Shown: piece by piece, positions 30,723-37,741 of the stretch
Numbering within the stretch: position 1 is the first letter of the stretch
Layout of the letters: every line of letters begins with the position of its first letter
Assembly: GCA_049303905.1 (NCBI GenBank)
Contig: JBAQNP010000025.1
Location: forward strand, 1-47,257
Direction of reading: 5' to 3'
DNA from: UBA2206 sp049303905
Lineage (GTDB): Bacteria; Patescibacteriota; Minisyncoccia; Moranbacterales; UBA2206
Length of the DNA: 47,257 nucleotides
Notes under the pieces: generated by a model
Database searches by the model: none
What the model saw: the letters and a program-made list of their open reading frames with translations, nothing else
What the model was told of the DNA's origin: nothing
Made by a program: the position numbers and the translations under genes

Positions 30723-31988
30723 TTATTTTCCCAAAAGATAATAAATAATTTGTCCAAAAGAAAGTCCGGCGTCGCCACGAGGAATTATCTTGGAAGTGTA
30801 AGCACCTTTAGAAATTAAATATTCGGAAATTATTTTATTATTCGCTAGACCACCTGAAATAAAAAAATTGTCATGCCGAACTTGTTTCGGCATCTCTATT
30901 TTATTTTTAGATCCCAAAATTTGTTCAGGATGACACTTGGATAAAATTTCATACAACCCTTCTGCAATATAAAGTTGGGCAGTGGAGGCTAATCTGCCCG
31001 CCTCATCGGCGGGTAAACTTTCATCTTTCTTGATATTTTTTAATAGATATCTAAAAAGATGTGAGGAAGATAGGATATATTTTTTTTCTTTGTTATTAAA
31101 AATTATTTTAGGTTTTAAATTAGAATAGGGGAGAGTAGAATTTTTTTCCAATAGATCAATTGGTTCGTGTTTATAATTTCTTTTGTTCTCACAAAAATCT
31201 AAAAGTAAAGATATAGCGTCTAGGACACGACCGGTGCTAGAAGTTTCTAGGCAATTGAAATTTTGTTGAAGCTGATTATATATAAGCTCAAATTGATTTT
31301 TGGTATAATATTTTTTGACGAAAGGATAGATAGAATCTTTCTTTTGTTTGTCATGCCGAACTTGTTTCGGCATCTCTGAATTAGAATTAGATCCTGAAAC
31401 AAGTTCAGGATGACAACTTATTTTATATAAAATCCCAATGAGCATCCTCGCTGGCTCTCTCACAGCCAAATCCCCACCAATCATAATTTGATTTTCCAAA
31501 TGTCCAATTCTTTCTATGCTTTTGACTTTCGACTGTCGACTTTCGACTCTAAATATCTCTCCTCCCCAAATTTTTTCATCTACTCCAAAGCCAGTTCCGT
31601 CCATAGCAATGCCATAGAAAGTAGAAGGTAGTAAGTAGAAAGTATTATGCAAAATTTTATCTCCGATTGCAGAAAATATATGAGCGTGGTGATGTTGAAT
31701 TTGAATTAATTTTGCGCCAAATTTTTTGGCGAGTTCTTCTCCCCAAGCAGTAGTTTTGTATAGCGGGTGAAGATCGGTCAGAATAATTTGCGGTTTGATT
31801 TTGTTTTTTTTAAGATATTCAAAAACAGCTTTTTGATATCTTGTCCAATTAGCTTCTTCTAATAAATCACCTAAATCTTCAGAGAAATAAATCTTGCTAT
31901 CTTTAAAAACCGAAAAATTCCCGGAGGATTCAGCGCCAAGAGCAAGGATGACAGCTCGTTTCTTATAAGGCAAAATAAAGGTTTCCAT
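30723..31988 (-). CDS. hypF: HypF-like carbamoyltransferase, C-terminal (Kae1-type) domain only
   Basis: HypF makes carbamoyl-AMP and transfers the carbamoyl group to HypE. Full HypF (~750 residues) has acylphosphatase, zinc-finger, YrdC and Kae1-like parts; this 421-residue protein has only the last: VILALGAE near the start, TDLHPLY, QHHHAHI (98-104), IAMDGTGFG, WGGEIFRV, a VREPARML segment, SGGLANNKII and GDAGLSFGQ. The carbamoyl-AMP step would need another protein. Five stretches (about residues 114-125, 147-157, 192-213, 324-331 and 351-373) are encoded by palindromic repeats and are absent from normal HypF; all keep frame. The gene runs against hypCDE and probably has a leaderless promoter. 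Confidence 0.88.
   Translation of the reverse strand: METFILPYKKRAVILALGAESSGNFSVFKDSKIYFSEDLGDLLEEANWTRYQKAVFEYLKKNKIKPQIILTDLHPLYKTTAWGEELAKKFGAKLIQIQHHHAHIFSAIGDKILHNTFYLLPSTFYGIAMDGTGFGVDEKIWGGEIFRVESRQSKVKSIERIGHLENQIMIGGDLAVREPARMLIGILYKISCHPELVSGSNSNSEMPKQVRHDKQKKDSIYPFVKKYYTKNQFELIYNQLQQNFNCLETSSTGRVLDAISLLLDFCENKRNYKHEPIDLLEKNSTLPYSNLKPKIIFNNKEKKYILSSSHLFRYLLKNIKKDESLPADEAGRLASTAQLYIAEGLYEILSKCHPEQILGSKNKIEMPKQVRHDNFFISGGLANNKIISEYLISKGAYTSKIIPRGDAGLSFGQIIYYLLGK
30870..30935. repeat. GTCATGCCGAACTTG palindrome in hypF, copy A
   Basis: TCATGCCGAACTTGTTTCGG on the left and a decayed AAATTTGTTCAGGATGACA on the right. Read on the coding strand it gives CHPEQIL and EMPKQVRHD. Related copies are at 31350, 42734 and 44917. 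Confidence 0.8.
30997..31013. repeat. Small GC-rich palindrome in hypF
   Basis: CCCGCC and GGCGGG around TCATC. It encodes LPADEAGRL on the hypF strand. The same type of palindrome is found in intergenic spacers at 10340 and 42493. Confidence 0.7.
31350..31415. repeat. GTCATGCCGAACTTG palindrome in hypF, copy B
   Basis: TCATGCCGAACTTGTTTCGG and CCTGAAACAAGTTCAGGATG are both well preserved. It encodes CHPELVSGS and EMPKQVRHD in frame. This is the best preserved in-gene copy. Confidence 0.85.
31520..31549. repeat. TTTCGACTGTCGAC palindromic repeat in hypF
   Basis: GACTTTCGACTGTCGACTTT with a following TCGACT gives the inserted residues ESRQSKVKS between WGGEIFRV and IERIGHLE. Confidence 0.65.
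31615..31648. repeat. AGAAAGTAG-type repeat in hypF
   Basis: Units TAGAAAGTAGAAGG and TAGTAAGTAGAAAGT encode NTFYLLPSTFY just before the conserved IAMDGTG. The same unit occurs in the spacer before hypC. Confidence 0.6.
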
Positions 31989-31994
31989 GGTGGA

Positions 31995-32000
31995 ATTATA
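31995..32000 (-). promoter_or_regulatory. -10 element of a possibly leaderless hypF promoter
   Basis: TATAAT preceded by TGC (extended -10) lies only six bases before the hypF ATG on the minus strand, so transcription would start at or next to the start codon. A weak TTACGA lies 17 bp upstream. Confidence 0.5.
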
Positions 32001-32085
32001 GCATTTTATAAGTATATTCGTAATAATTCAAAAATTACTCGAAATATGCTATTATATAAGTGTAAATAACATATATCATATATTT

Positions 32086-33432
32086 ATGAAAACAATTAAT
32101 CCTAGTATTTTTAAGGCGTATGACATTCGAGGACTTTATCCATCTGAGATAGATAGTGAAACAGCTTATAATATAGGTCGAGCTTTAGTGTCATTTACTA
32201 AAGCTAGAAAAATCGCTGTGGGGCGAGATATGCGCGTGTCATCACCAGAAATGGAAGAGGCTTTAGTTCGAGGGATAACCGATCAGGGTGCAGATGCAGT
32301 GAAGATTGGTTTGGCATCAACGCCAATGGTTTATTTTTCTTCTTGGAAGATGGAGGTGGATGCGGCGGTCATCATCACAGCTTCTCACAATCCAGCGCAG
32401 TATAATGGAATGAAATTTTGCTGGAAAGGCGCTGTGCCGATTGGAGAGGGAAGCGGAATGGAAGAAATAAAGGAGCTAGCCATTAAGGGTGAATTTATTG
32501 ATACTGAGGAAAAAGGAAAAGTTGAGGAAAATTTTGAAATAGGAAATCAATATGTTGATTATGTGGCGGGATTTTTTAATAAAGATTTTGCTAAGAAAAA
32601 GATTGTAGTTGATTTTGGTAATGGTATGGGGGCAGTAGAAAAGGCAGTGTTTGAAAAATTTCCGGAAAATTTGGAGGTGGAATATATCTTTTCCGAGTTG
32701 GATGGAAATTTTCCTAATCATGAAGCTAATCCTTTGAAAGTTGAAACATTGGAAGTTTTGCAAAAAACAGTCTTGGAGAAAAATGCCGATCTGGGAATTT
32801 CCTATGATGGCGATGCAGACCGAGTAGGCTTTGTCGACGAAAAAGGGGAGGCAGTGCCGATGGATTATCTCATTGCTCTCTTAGCCAAGGAAGTTCTCAA
32901 AAAAAATCCTGGTGGTCTAATTCTTATGGATCTTCGCAGTTCCAATGCAGTCAAAGAAGTAATTGAAGAAGCGGGCGGAAAAGTAAATCGTTGTCGAGTG
33001 GGGCATTCGCTAATCAAAAAACAAATGCGAGAGCAGAGCGCTATTTTTGCCGGTGAACTTTCCGGTCACTATTTTTTCCAAAGCAATTCCAAATCCGAGA
33101 TGGCTACTCTGGCAGTTCTAATGCTTCTTAATTTGATGAATGAAACTGGCCAGAAAATGTCAGAGCTTGTGGCGGATCTCAAAAGATATTTTCACTCCGG
33201 AGAAATAAATTCCGAAGTAGGGGATAAAGATGCAGTAATGGAAAAATTAAAAGAAAAATATGCGGATGGAAAAATAGATACACTTGATGGAATCAGGATT
33301 GACTTTCCTGATTGGTGGTTTAATGTTCGCGCTTCCAACACCGAGCCAGTGCTTCGTCTAAATCTTGAAGCTAAGACGAAAGAGATGATGGAGGAGAAGA
33401 GGGAAGAAGTGTTGGGGATGATAAATTGCTAA
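32086..33432 (+). CDS. Phosphomannomutase/phosphoglucomutase
   Basis: This alpha-D-phosphohexomutase interconverts hexose-6- and hexose-1-phosphates. All four family sites are there: the phosphoserine loop ITASHNP (near residue 98), the metal loop DGDADR (near 243), the sugar loop GELSGHYFF (near 326) and the phosphate loop RASNTEPVLRL near the end. The 448-residue length fits the AlgC/ManB type. With manC, galT and the cupin PGI in the window it feeds nucleotide-sugar synthesis. A TGCTATTAT extended -10 lies about 30 bp before the start. Confidence 0.95.
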   Translation: MKTINPSIFKAYDIRGLYPSEIDSETAYNIGRALVSFTKARKIAVGRDMRVSSPEMEEALVRGITDQGADAVKIGLASTPMVYFSSWKMEVDAAVIITASHNPAQYNGMKFCWKGAVPIGEGSGMEEIKELAIKGEFIDTEEKGKVEENFEIGNQYVDYVAGFFNKDFAKKKIVVDFGNGMGAVEKAVFEKFPENLEVEYIFSELDGNFPNHEANPLKVETLEVLQKTVLEKNADLGISYDGDADRVGFVDEKGEAVPMDYLIALLAKEVLKKNPGGLILMDLRSSNAVKEVIEEAGGKVNRCRVGHSLIKKQMREQSAIFAGELSGHYFFQSNSKSEMATLAVLMLLNLMNETGQKMSELVADLKRYFHSGEINSEVGDKDAVMEKLKEKYADGKIDTLDGIRIDFPDWWFNVRASNTEPVLRLNLEAKTKEMMEEKREEVLGMINC

Positions 33433-33452
33433 GGCTAAATTTGAATACAAAT

Positions 33453-33480
33453 AAAAAAATCCCAAAGGAGGGATTTTTTT
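33453..33480. terminator. Bidirectional terminator between the phosphomutase gene and trpS
   Basis: AAAAAAATCCC and GGGATTTTTTT form an 11-bp stem with a 6-nt loop; the A and T tracts serve both converging genes. Confidence 0.85.
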
Positions 33481-33499
33481 AGATCAGTCAGAATAATTT

Positions 33500-34486
33500 T
33501 TAGTTTATGAACCCAACTTTTTCCTTCACTTCTTCTAATTTTTTCTTTGCAATCGGGCGGACTTTTTTGGCGCCATCCTCCAAAATTTTCAGAACTTTTT
33601 CGTCGGATAAATCTTTAATTTTTTCTTGAAATGGTCTTAGAAAGTTAATAATAACATCAGCTAGGTCATTTTTGAAATCAGCATAACCCTTGCCGGCATA
33701 TTTCTTTTCAATTTCTTTGGGTGAAATTTCAGAAAGTAGGGAATAGATATTGATTAAATTCTTAAGCGCTGGTTTTTCGTCGGAATAAACAATTTCTGAT
33801 CCGCTATCAGTGACAGCCTTTTTAATTTTTCTTCGAACAGTTTCTTCGTCGTCGCTAAGGGCGATATAATTATATTCGGATTTAGCAGATTTGGACATTT
33901 TCTTGCTTGGGTCGTCGAGTCCCATTATATTTTCACTGGTCTCGGTTGTGTAGGCTTTTGGGATGACAAAAGTTTCTCCAAATTTTTTATTGAATCTTTC
34001 AGCTAGGGTTCTTGTGAGCTCCACATGTTGTTTTTGATCTTTTCCGACTGGTACGAGTTCACTGTCGTAGAGAATGATATCCGAGGCCATAAGGACTGGA
34101 TAATCAAAAAGTCCAACGGCCGATGATTCCTTGCCAGTTTTTTGTGTCTTATCTTTAAACTGGGTCATTTTTTCTAGTTCAGGAATTTTTGCGATGGTGT
34201 TTAGAATCCAGCAAAGTTCAGCGTGCTCACTGACTTGTGATTGAATAAAAAGGGTGGATTTTTTTGGATCGATGCCGGAAGCCAAATAAACCTTAGCGAC
34301 TTCAATGGTTCTTCGACGAAGATCGGTTGGATCTTGGGGGACTGTGATGGCGTGCATGTCTACTACGCAAAAAATTGAATCATACTCGTCTTGTAGTTTG
34401 ACCCAATTGCGAATGGCGCCCAAATAGTTGCCCAAATGGAGATTGCCTGACGGCTGAATGCCGGAGAATATGCGTGGTTTATTCAT
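33500..34486 (-). CDS. trpS: Tryptophanyl-tRNA synthetase
   Basis: This class I enzyme charges tRNA-Trp. The HIGH-type motif is PSGNLHLGNYLG (about residues 12-23), the KMSKS motif is KKMSKSA (near 194-200), and the GKDQKQHVELTR segment is typical. The length of 328 residues is normal. It is a single-gene unit converging on the phosphomutase gene. A TATAAT lies about 15-20 bases upstream of the start on the minus strand. Confidence 0.97.
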   Translation of the reverse strand: MNKPRIFSGIQPSGNLHLGNYLGAIRNWVKLQDEYDSIFCVVDMHAITVPQDPTDLRRRTIEVAKVYLASGIDPKKSTLFIQSQVSEHAELCWILNTIAKIPELEKMTQFKDKTQKTGKESSAVGLFDYPVLMASDIILYDSELVPVGKDQKQHVELTRTLAERFNKKFGETFVIPKAYTTETSENIMGLDDPSKKMSKSAKSEYNYIALSDDEETVRRKIKKAVTDSGSEIVYSDEKPALKNLINIYSLLSEISPKEIEKKYAGKGYADFKNDLADVIINFLRPFQEKIKDLSDEKVLKILEDGAKKVRPIAKKKLEEVKEKVGFIN

Positions 34487-34557
34487 AATCTAAGTATAAA
34501 ATATTATACTTCTAGTATATAAAAAAAGACACGCCGTGTCCAATTGGGCGCTTCGCC

Positions 34558-34961
34558 ATTTTTCTTTTCCCAAAAGAAAAGTGGCAAAAAAGAAAAAGAC
34601 CATCCGAGCTCATAGAAAGATAAATTTTCAACTTTTTCGCTAAAATTTATAACTCGACCCGACCAAATACGTCGGGCCTCAGACAGGATAAATTTCTTAA
34701 CGCGAAAAAGTTTCAATTTATTTCTTTCTATTTCGCAAGGATGGGATAAAAATAAAAAATTCTTCTTTCTTCTCTTTTAAATTCAGCCTCGCGGAGTACT
34801 CCATTATAAATTCAAGTGAGTTGGCGTTAAAAATTTACTCATCTTCGCTTGATGTACTCATCAAGCCTAGTAAATTTAGCCAGCGAACGTAGAATTTATC
34901 GGAGTACGTAGCATAGCTCCGAGTTCTTTTTGTTACTTTTTCTTGCGGAAAGAAAAAGTAA
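34558..34961. repeat. ~400-bp multi-branched inverted-repeat element
   Basis: Outer arms 34558-34599 and 34924-34961 are imperfect inverted copies, and each also folds on itself. Inside are two large hairpin domains. The first pairs 34612-34650 with 34688-34731 (ATAGAAAGATAAATTT / AATTTATTTCTTTCTAT) around CCCGAC/GTCGGG. The second pairs GTACTCCATTATAAATTC (34796) with GAATTTATCGGAGTAC (34892) and encloses AAATTTACT/AGTAAATTT and CTTGATG/CATCAAG. It could be a mobile element without genes or a structured RNA. Confidence 0.6.
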
Positions 34962-34982
34962 GGGGAGAAAAAATATGTGTTA

Positions 34983-35011
34983 AAAAAAACGAGCATCACT
35001 GCTCGTTTTTT
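34983..35011. terminator. Bidirectional terminator downstream of rnj
   Basis: AAAACGAGCA and TGCTCGTTTT with a TCAC loop, flanked by A and T tracts. For rnj it lies beyond an inserted element, and may originally have been closer to the gene end. Confidence 0.8.
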
Positions 35012-35046
35012 GCATTATACATTCTACTTCATACTTTCTACTTTTA

Positions 35047-35076
35047 TTATACTTCAATAATCACCGGCAATACCAC
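35047..35076 (-). pseudogene. Remnant of a second RNase J 3' end
   Basis: On the minus strand these 30 bases read VVLPVIIEV and stop, nearly the same as the MVLPVIIEV end of the intact rnj 120 bp away. The bases differ at about nine positions, mostly third positions, so this is not a recent copy. It suggests a former paralogous RNase J gene of which only the tail survives, with an inverted-repeat element between the two ends. Confidence 0.45.
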
Positions 35077-35080
35077 CCCA

Positions 35081-35182
35081 GCACCAATTCCAAATAAAGA
35101 TTCATGTAAAATAAAATTTATTTCACGGAATCGCCTACGGCTTTATTTTAATAAACAGAAAGTTTTTACTGTGAATTGGTGC
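35081..35182. repeat. ~100-bp inverted-repeat element with TCGCCTACGGCTT core, copy 2
   Basis: Ends GCACCAATTC and GAATTGGTGC enclose AAAGATTCATGTAA and TCGCCTACGGCTTTATTT. It matches copy 1 at 16040-16152 over the inner blocks, in the same order. It lies 14 bp past the rnj stop. Confidence 0.65.
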
Positions 35183-35196
35183 GGGGCAAGTCGGTC

Positions 35197-36993
35197 TTAA
35201 ACCTCTATAATTACTGGAAGTACCATAGGTCTGCGTTCGGTTTTTTGGAAGAGGTAGAGACCGACTACTTCGCGGATAGCGTTTTCGATGAATTTCTTTT
35301 CGGGGGAAGTTTTTTTGGAAGTAGTATCTTTGATGGCTTTTTTCACTTGGTTTTTAGTTTCATTGACTAAATCAAAATTATCTTTGACGTAGATAAATCC
35401 ACGAGAGGTGATTTGAATGTTGCCGACAACATTTTTTGTTTTGCTATCAAGTATCACAGTGATGACAAACATTCCATCTTCGCTCAGTACTTGGCGGTCG
35501 CGGAGAACTACTTGTCCCACGTCTCCAACGCCGAGTCCATCTACCATCACATAACTAGTATCAACTTTTTTCGGTAAAATTTTAGCGGTGTTATTTTTTT
35601 GCACTTCCAAAACATTACCATTGTCGAGCACAAAAATATTTTCTTTACGAAAACCAATTTTTTGGGCTAATTTTTCTGCTTCTTTGAGCATATAGTGATT
35701 AGCATAAACTGGCAAAAAGAAATCTGGTCGTACTTGGCGAAGCATTTCTTGAATGTCCACGGCACTACAGTGTCCACTGATATGCACATCCATAATGTCA
35801 TCATGAATCACATTGTCGCATTTTCGATAGAGATTATCCTTGAGTCTTTGCACAGTTCTTTCGTTCCCTGGGATAACCGAAGAGGAAAAAATAACAGTGT
35901 CATTTTTTTTGATTTTAATGAAGCGATGATTGTCGGTAATGATTCTGGAAAGCACAGCATTGCCTTCGCCTTGCGCGCCGGTGCAAATGACGATAATTTT
36001 GTTTTCTGGATAATTGTGAATGTTAGCAATTGGCACTAGGGTCTCTTTGTGCATCTTGATATAGCCTAATTCTTTGGCAATTTCGACATTCATTTTCATG
36101 CTATAGCCATCCAGAGCCACTTTCTTGCCAATCTTTTCAGCATATTCCAAAATATGGCCAATACGCTTAATCTGAGAAGAAAAAGTTCCGATGATTATTT
36201 TTCCGTTCGCTTCACTAATGAGTTTTTCCAAATTGAAATACATTTCTTCTTCTGTAGTCCGGCTCGGATTTTTGACAATGGCGCCCAGACTTTCTAGCAT
36301 TAAAATTCTTGGGCTAGGGAGGCGGGACAAATGTTGATATGTGACGAGACTTTTCCCTCCAGCGCTTTTTTCCATTGTCCAGTCCCCAGGATGAATCACA
36401 GTTCCGTCTGGAGTTTTGATGATCACTCCAACAGCGTCCATAATCGAATGTTCCACATCGAAAAATTCTATTTCAAAACTGCCTAGGCGAATTTTGTCTG
36501 TGATAGCTTTGACGCGAATAGTTTTGAGATTTGCAGCTGTTCCTTTTTCAAAGTCTTCTAATTTCTTTTTGACCATCGCAAGTGTCATATCACGTCCAAT
36601 GACAGTTGGATAACCTAAATTACGAAGAAGAATTGGAGCGGCACCGATATGATCAAGATGACCATGACTCAAAATTACTCCACGAATTCTTTTTTCTTTG
36701 CCTTTAAGATAGCTGATGTTGGGAATGATGTAGTCAATCCCTGGCATATCTTCTTCAGGAAATTGCAATCCCATGTCCAAGATGACAATGTCCTGACCAT
36801 ATTCAAAGAGGGTCATATTACGACCAACTTCTTCTTGTCCTCCAAGAGGAATGATACGCAAGCCATTTTTCATTTCATGATGAATGATTGGCGGTTGATT
36901 ATTTTTGTCAGCCACGCGAATTTTTCTGGGTGGTTGAATTGGTTTTCTGGGTTGTCTCGAGTGAGACAAGCCCCTTGGTCTTATGTCTAGCAT
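35197..36993 (-). CDS. rnj: Ribonuclease J
   Basis: RNase J is a metallo-beta-lactamase/beta-CASP nuclease for mRNA decay and rRNA maturation. The metal motif SHGHLDHIGA (near residue 109), the GDWTMEKS segment with its ligand Asp, the CTGAQGEGNAVLSRI beta-CASP segment and the C-terminal HISGHC are present, and a long C-terminal domain follows. The 598 residues include a basic N-terminal tail of about 45 residues before the core. Its likely promoter lies 450 bp upstream, with a 150-bp repeat element in the leader. Confidence 0.95.
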   Translation of the reverse strand: MLDIRPRGLSHSRQPRKPIQPPRKIRVADKNNQPPIIHHEMKNGLRIIPLGGQEEVGRNMTLFEYGQDIVILDMGLQFPEEDMPGIDYIIPNISYLKGKEKRIRGVILSHGHLDHIGAAPILLRNLGYPTVIGRDMTLAMVKKKLEDFEKGTAANLKTIRVKAITDKIRLGSFEIEFFDVEHSIMDAVGVIIKTPDGTVIHPGDWTMEKSAGGKSLVTYQHLSRLPSPRILMLESLGAIVKNPSRTTEEEMYFNLEKLISEANGKIIIGTFSSQIKRIGHILEYAEKIGKKVALDGYSMKMNVEIAKELGYIKMHKETLVPIANIHNYPENKIIVICTGAQGEGNAVLSRIITDNHRFIKIKKNDTVIFSSSVIPGNERTVQRLKDNLYRKCDNVIHDDIMDVHISGHCSAVDIQEMLRQVRPDFFLPVYANHYMLKEAEKLAQKIGFRKENIFVLDNGNVLEVQKNNTAKILPKKVDTSYVMVDGLGVGDVGQVVLRDRQVLSEDGMFVITVILDSKTKNVVGNIQITSRGFIYVKDNFDLVNETKNQVKKAIKDTTSKKTSPEKKFIENAIREVVGLYLFQKTERRPMVLPVIIEV

Positions 36994-37025
36994 AATGTGT
37001 TGTTTTTTTAGTTGTTTATTATATT

Positions 37026-37175
37026 AGGACTTACGCATTTGCTTGCGTCAAGATATGCTCGTCGCGAAAGCGATTACAAAATGCAACAATTCGCCAGTAG
37101 CTAAGAATTATTTATGTAAAATACTTCTCTGGCGACTGCGTTGATATCTTTTCCGCAATCAAAAGCGTAAGTCCT
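37026..37175. repeat. 150-bp MITE-like element, copy 1 (AGGACTTACGC ends)
   Basis: The ends AGGACTTACGC and GCGTAAGTCCT are perfect inverted repeats, and inner segments (GCGTCAAGATATGCTCGTCGC, given in two parts; GCGACTGCGTTGATATCTTT) extend the pairing. Copy 2 at 37569-37718 has the same length and orientation. No protein is encoded. Confidence 0.85.
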
Positions 37176-37446
37176 ATACTTAAGAGATATTATAAAACAT
37201 CGCAAAGCAAGTTCCGAGGTACCAAGGAAATTTATTTTTTATGAAAAAACAAAATTAGTTTTTCAAGCTTTTCCTAAAATTTACCTCGCCGACTTGCTAC
37301 GAGAAATTTGATTTTTGAATTAAAAAGATAAAACAAAAAAGATATATAAAAACGAAAATAAGATAAAATGATACTTTTGAAAATTAGATGAAAGAGGCAG
37401 GTGAAACAAACAAAGAATATTCAAAGCAAGTTTATAATATCATACT

Positions 37447-37474
37447 ATTATACTCTAAACCAGACATTTGTCAA
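37447..37474 (-). promoter_or_regulatory. Predicted sigma70-type promoter for rnj
   Basis: Exact TTGACA (37469-37474) and TATAAT (37447-37452) with a 16-bp spacer on the minus strand. The transcript would have a leader of about 450 nt containing the inverted repeat and MITE copy 1. Confidence 0.7.
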
Positions 37475-37543
37475 GCGAAAACAGCTCATTTGGCTTAGAT
37501 TAGGCATTTTTAAGTTCTAAGTCTGGTGTAATTTGGTTGGTTT

Positions 37544-37551
37544 GGTATAAT
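37544..37551 (+). promoter_or_regulatory. Predicted extended -10 promoter for manC
   Basis: TGGTATAAT is an extended -10 with no good -35. Transcription would begin about ten bases before MITE copy 2, which then forms most of the manC leader. Confidence 0.5.
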
Positions 37552-37568
37552 AGAAAGGTATAAAATAT

Positions 37569-37718
37569 AGGACTTACGCGTTTGCTCGCGTCAAGATATG
37601 CTCGTCGCAAAAGTAATTAAAAAATTCAATAATTCGCCAGTAATTGAAAAATGTTTAAGAAAAATATTTTCCTAGCGACTGCGTCAATATCTTTTCCGCA
37701 ATCAAACACTTAAGTCCT
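37569..37718. repeat. 150-bp MITE-like element, copy 2
   Basis: AGGACTTACGC at the left and a decayed CACTTAAGTCCT at the right end; the inner GTCAAGATATGCTCGTCGC and CAATATCTTTTCCGCAATCAA agree with copy 1. It ends 23 bp before the manC start. Confidence 0.85.
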
Positions 37719-37741
37719 GAAATAATTATTAAATATTTTTT

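Larger units (their letters stand above)
34487..35046. other. Non-coding, hairpin-rich region between trpS and rnj
   Basis: I see no convincing gene in this 560-bp stretch. It contains a ~400-bp nested inverted-repeat element (34558-34961), a bidirectional terminator (34983-35011) and AT-rich filler. Short open frames here are made from repeat sequence. Confidence 0.7.
37176..37568. other. Non-coding region between the two 150-bp elements
   Basis: I see no gene here. It contains a ~90-nt inverted repeat (AGCAAGT..GAGGTA near 37208 and TACCTCGCCGACTTGCT near 37283), divergent promoters for rnj and manC, and short ACCAGAC/GTCTGGT arms between them. Confidence 0.65.

Noticed and set aside
30723..31988. 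TsaD/Kae1 tRNA-modification enzyme instead of HypF
   Set aside because: The His-rich site reads QHHHAHI and other segments (WGGE, DLHPLY) are the HypF form, not the NHLEGH/NHMEAH form of TsaD; the hyp context agrees.
34504..34716. 70-residue minus-strand open frame downstream of trpS
   Set aside because: It is made entirely of the arms of the ~400-bp inverted-repeat element; no protein-like pattern or start signal.
34943..35200. 85-residue plus-strand open frame upstream of rnj end
   Set aside because: It runs through a terminator, the RNase J tail remnant and a MITE-like element on the opposite strand; composition is not protein-like.
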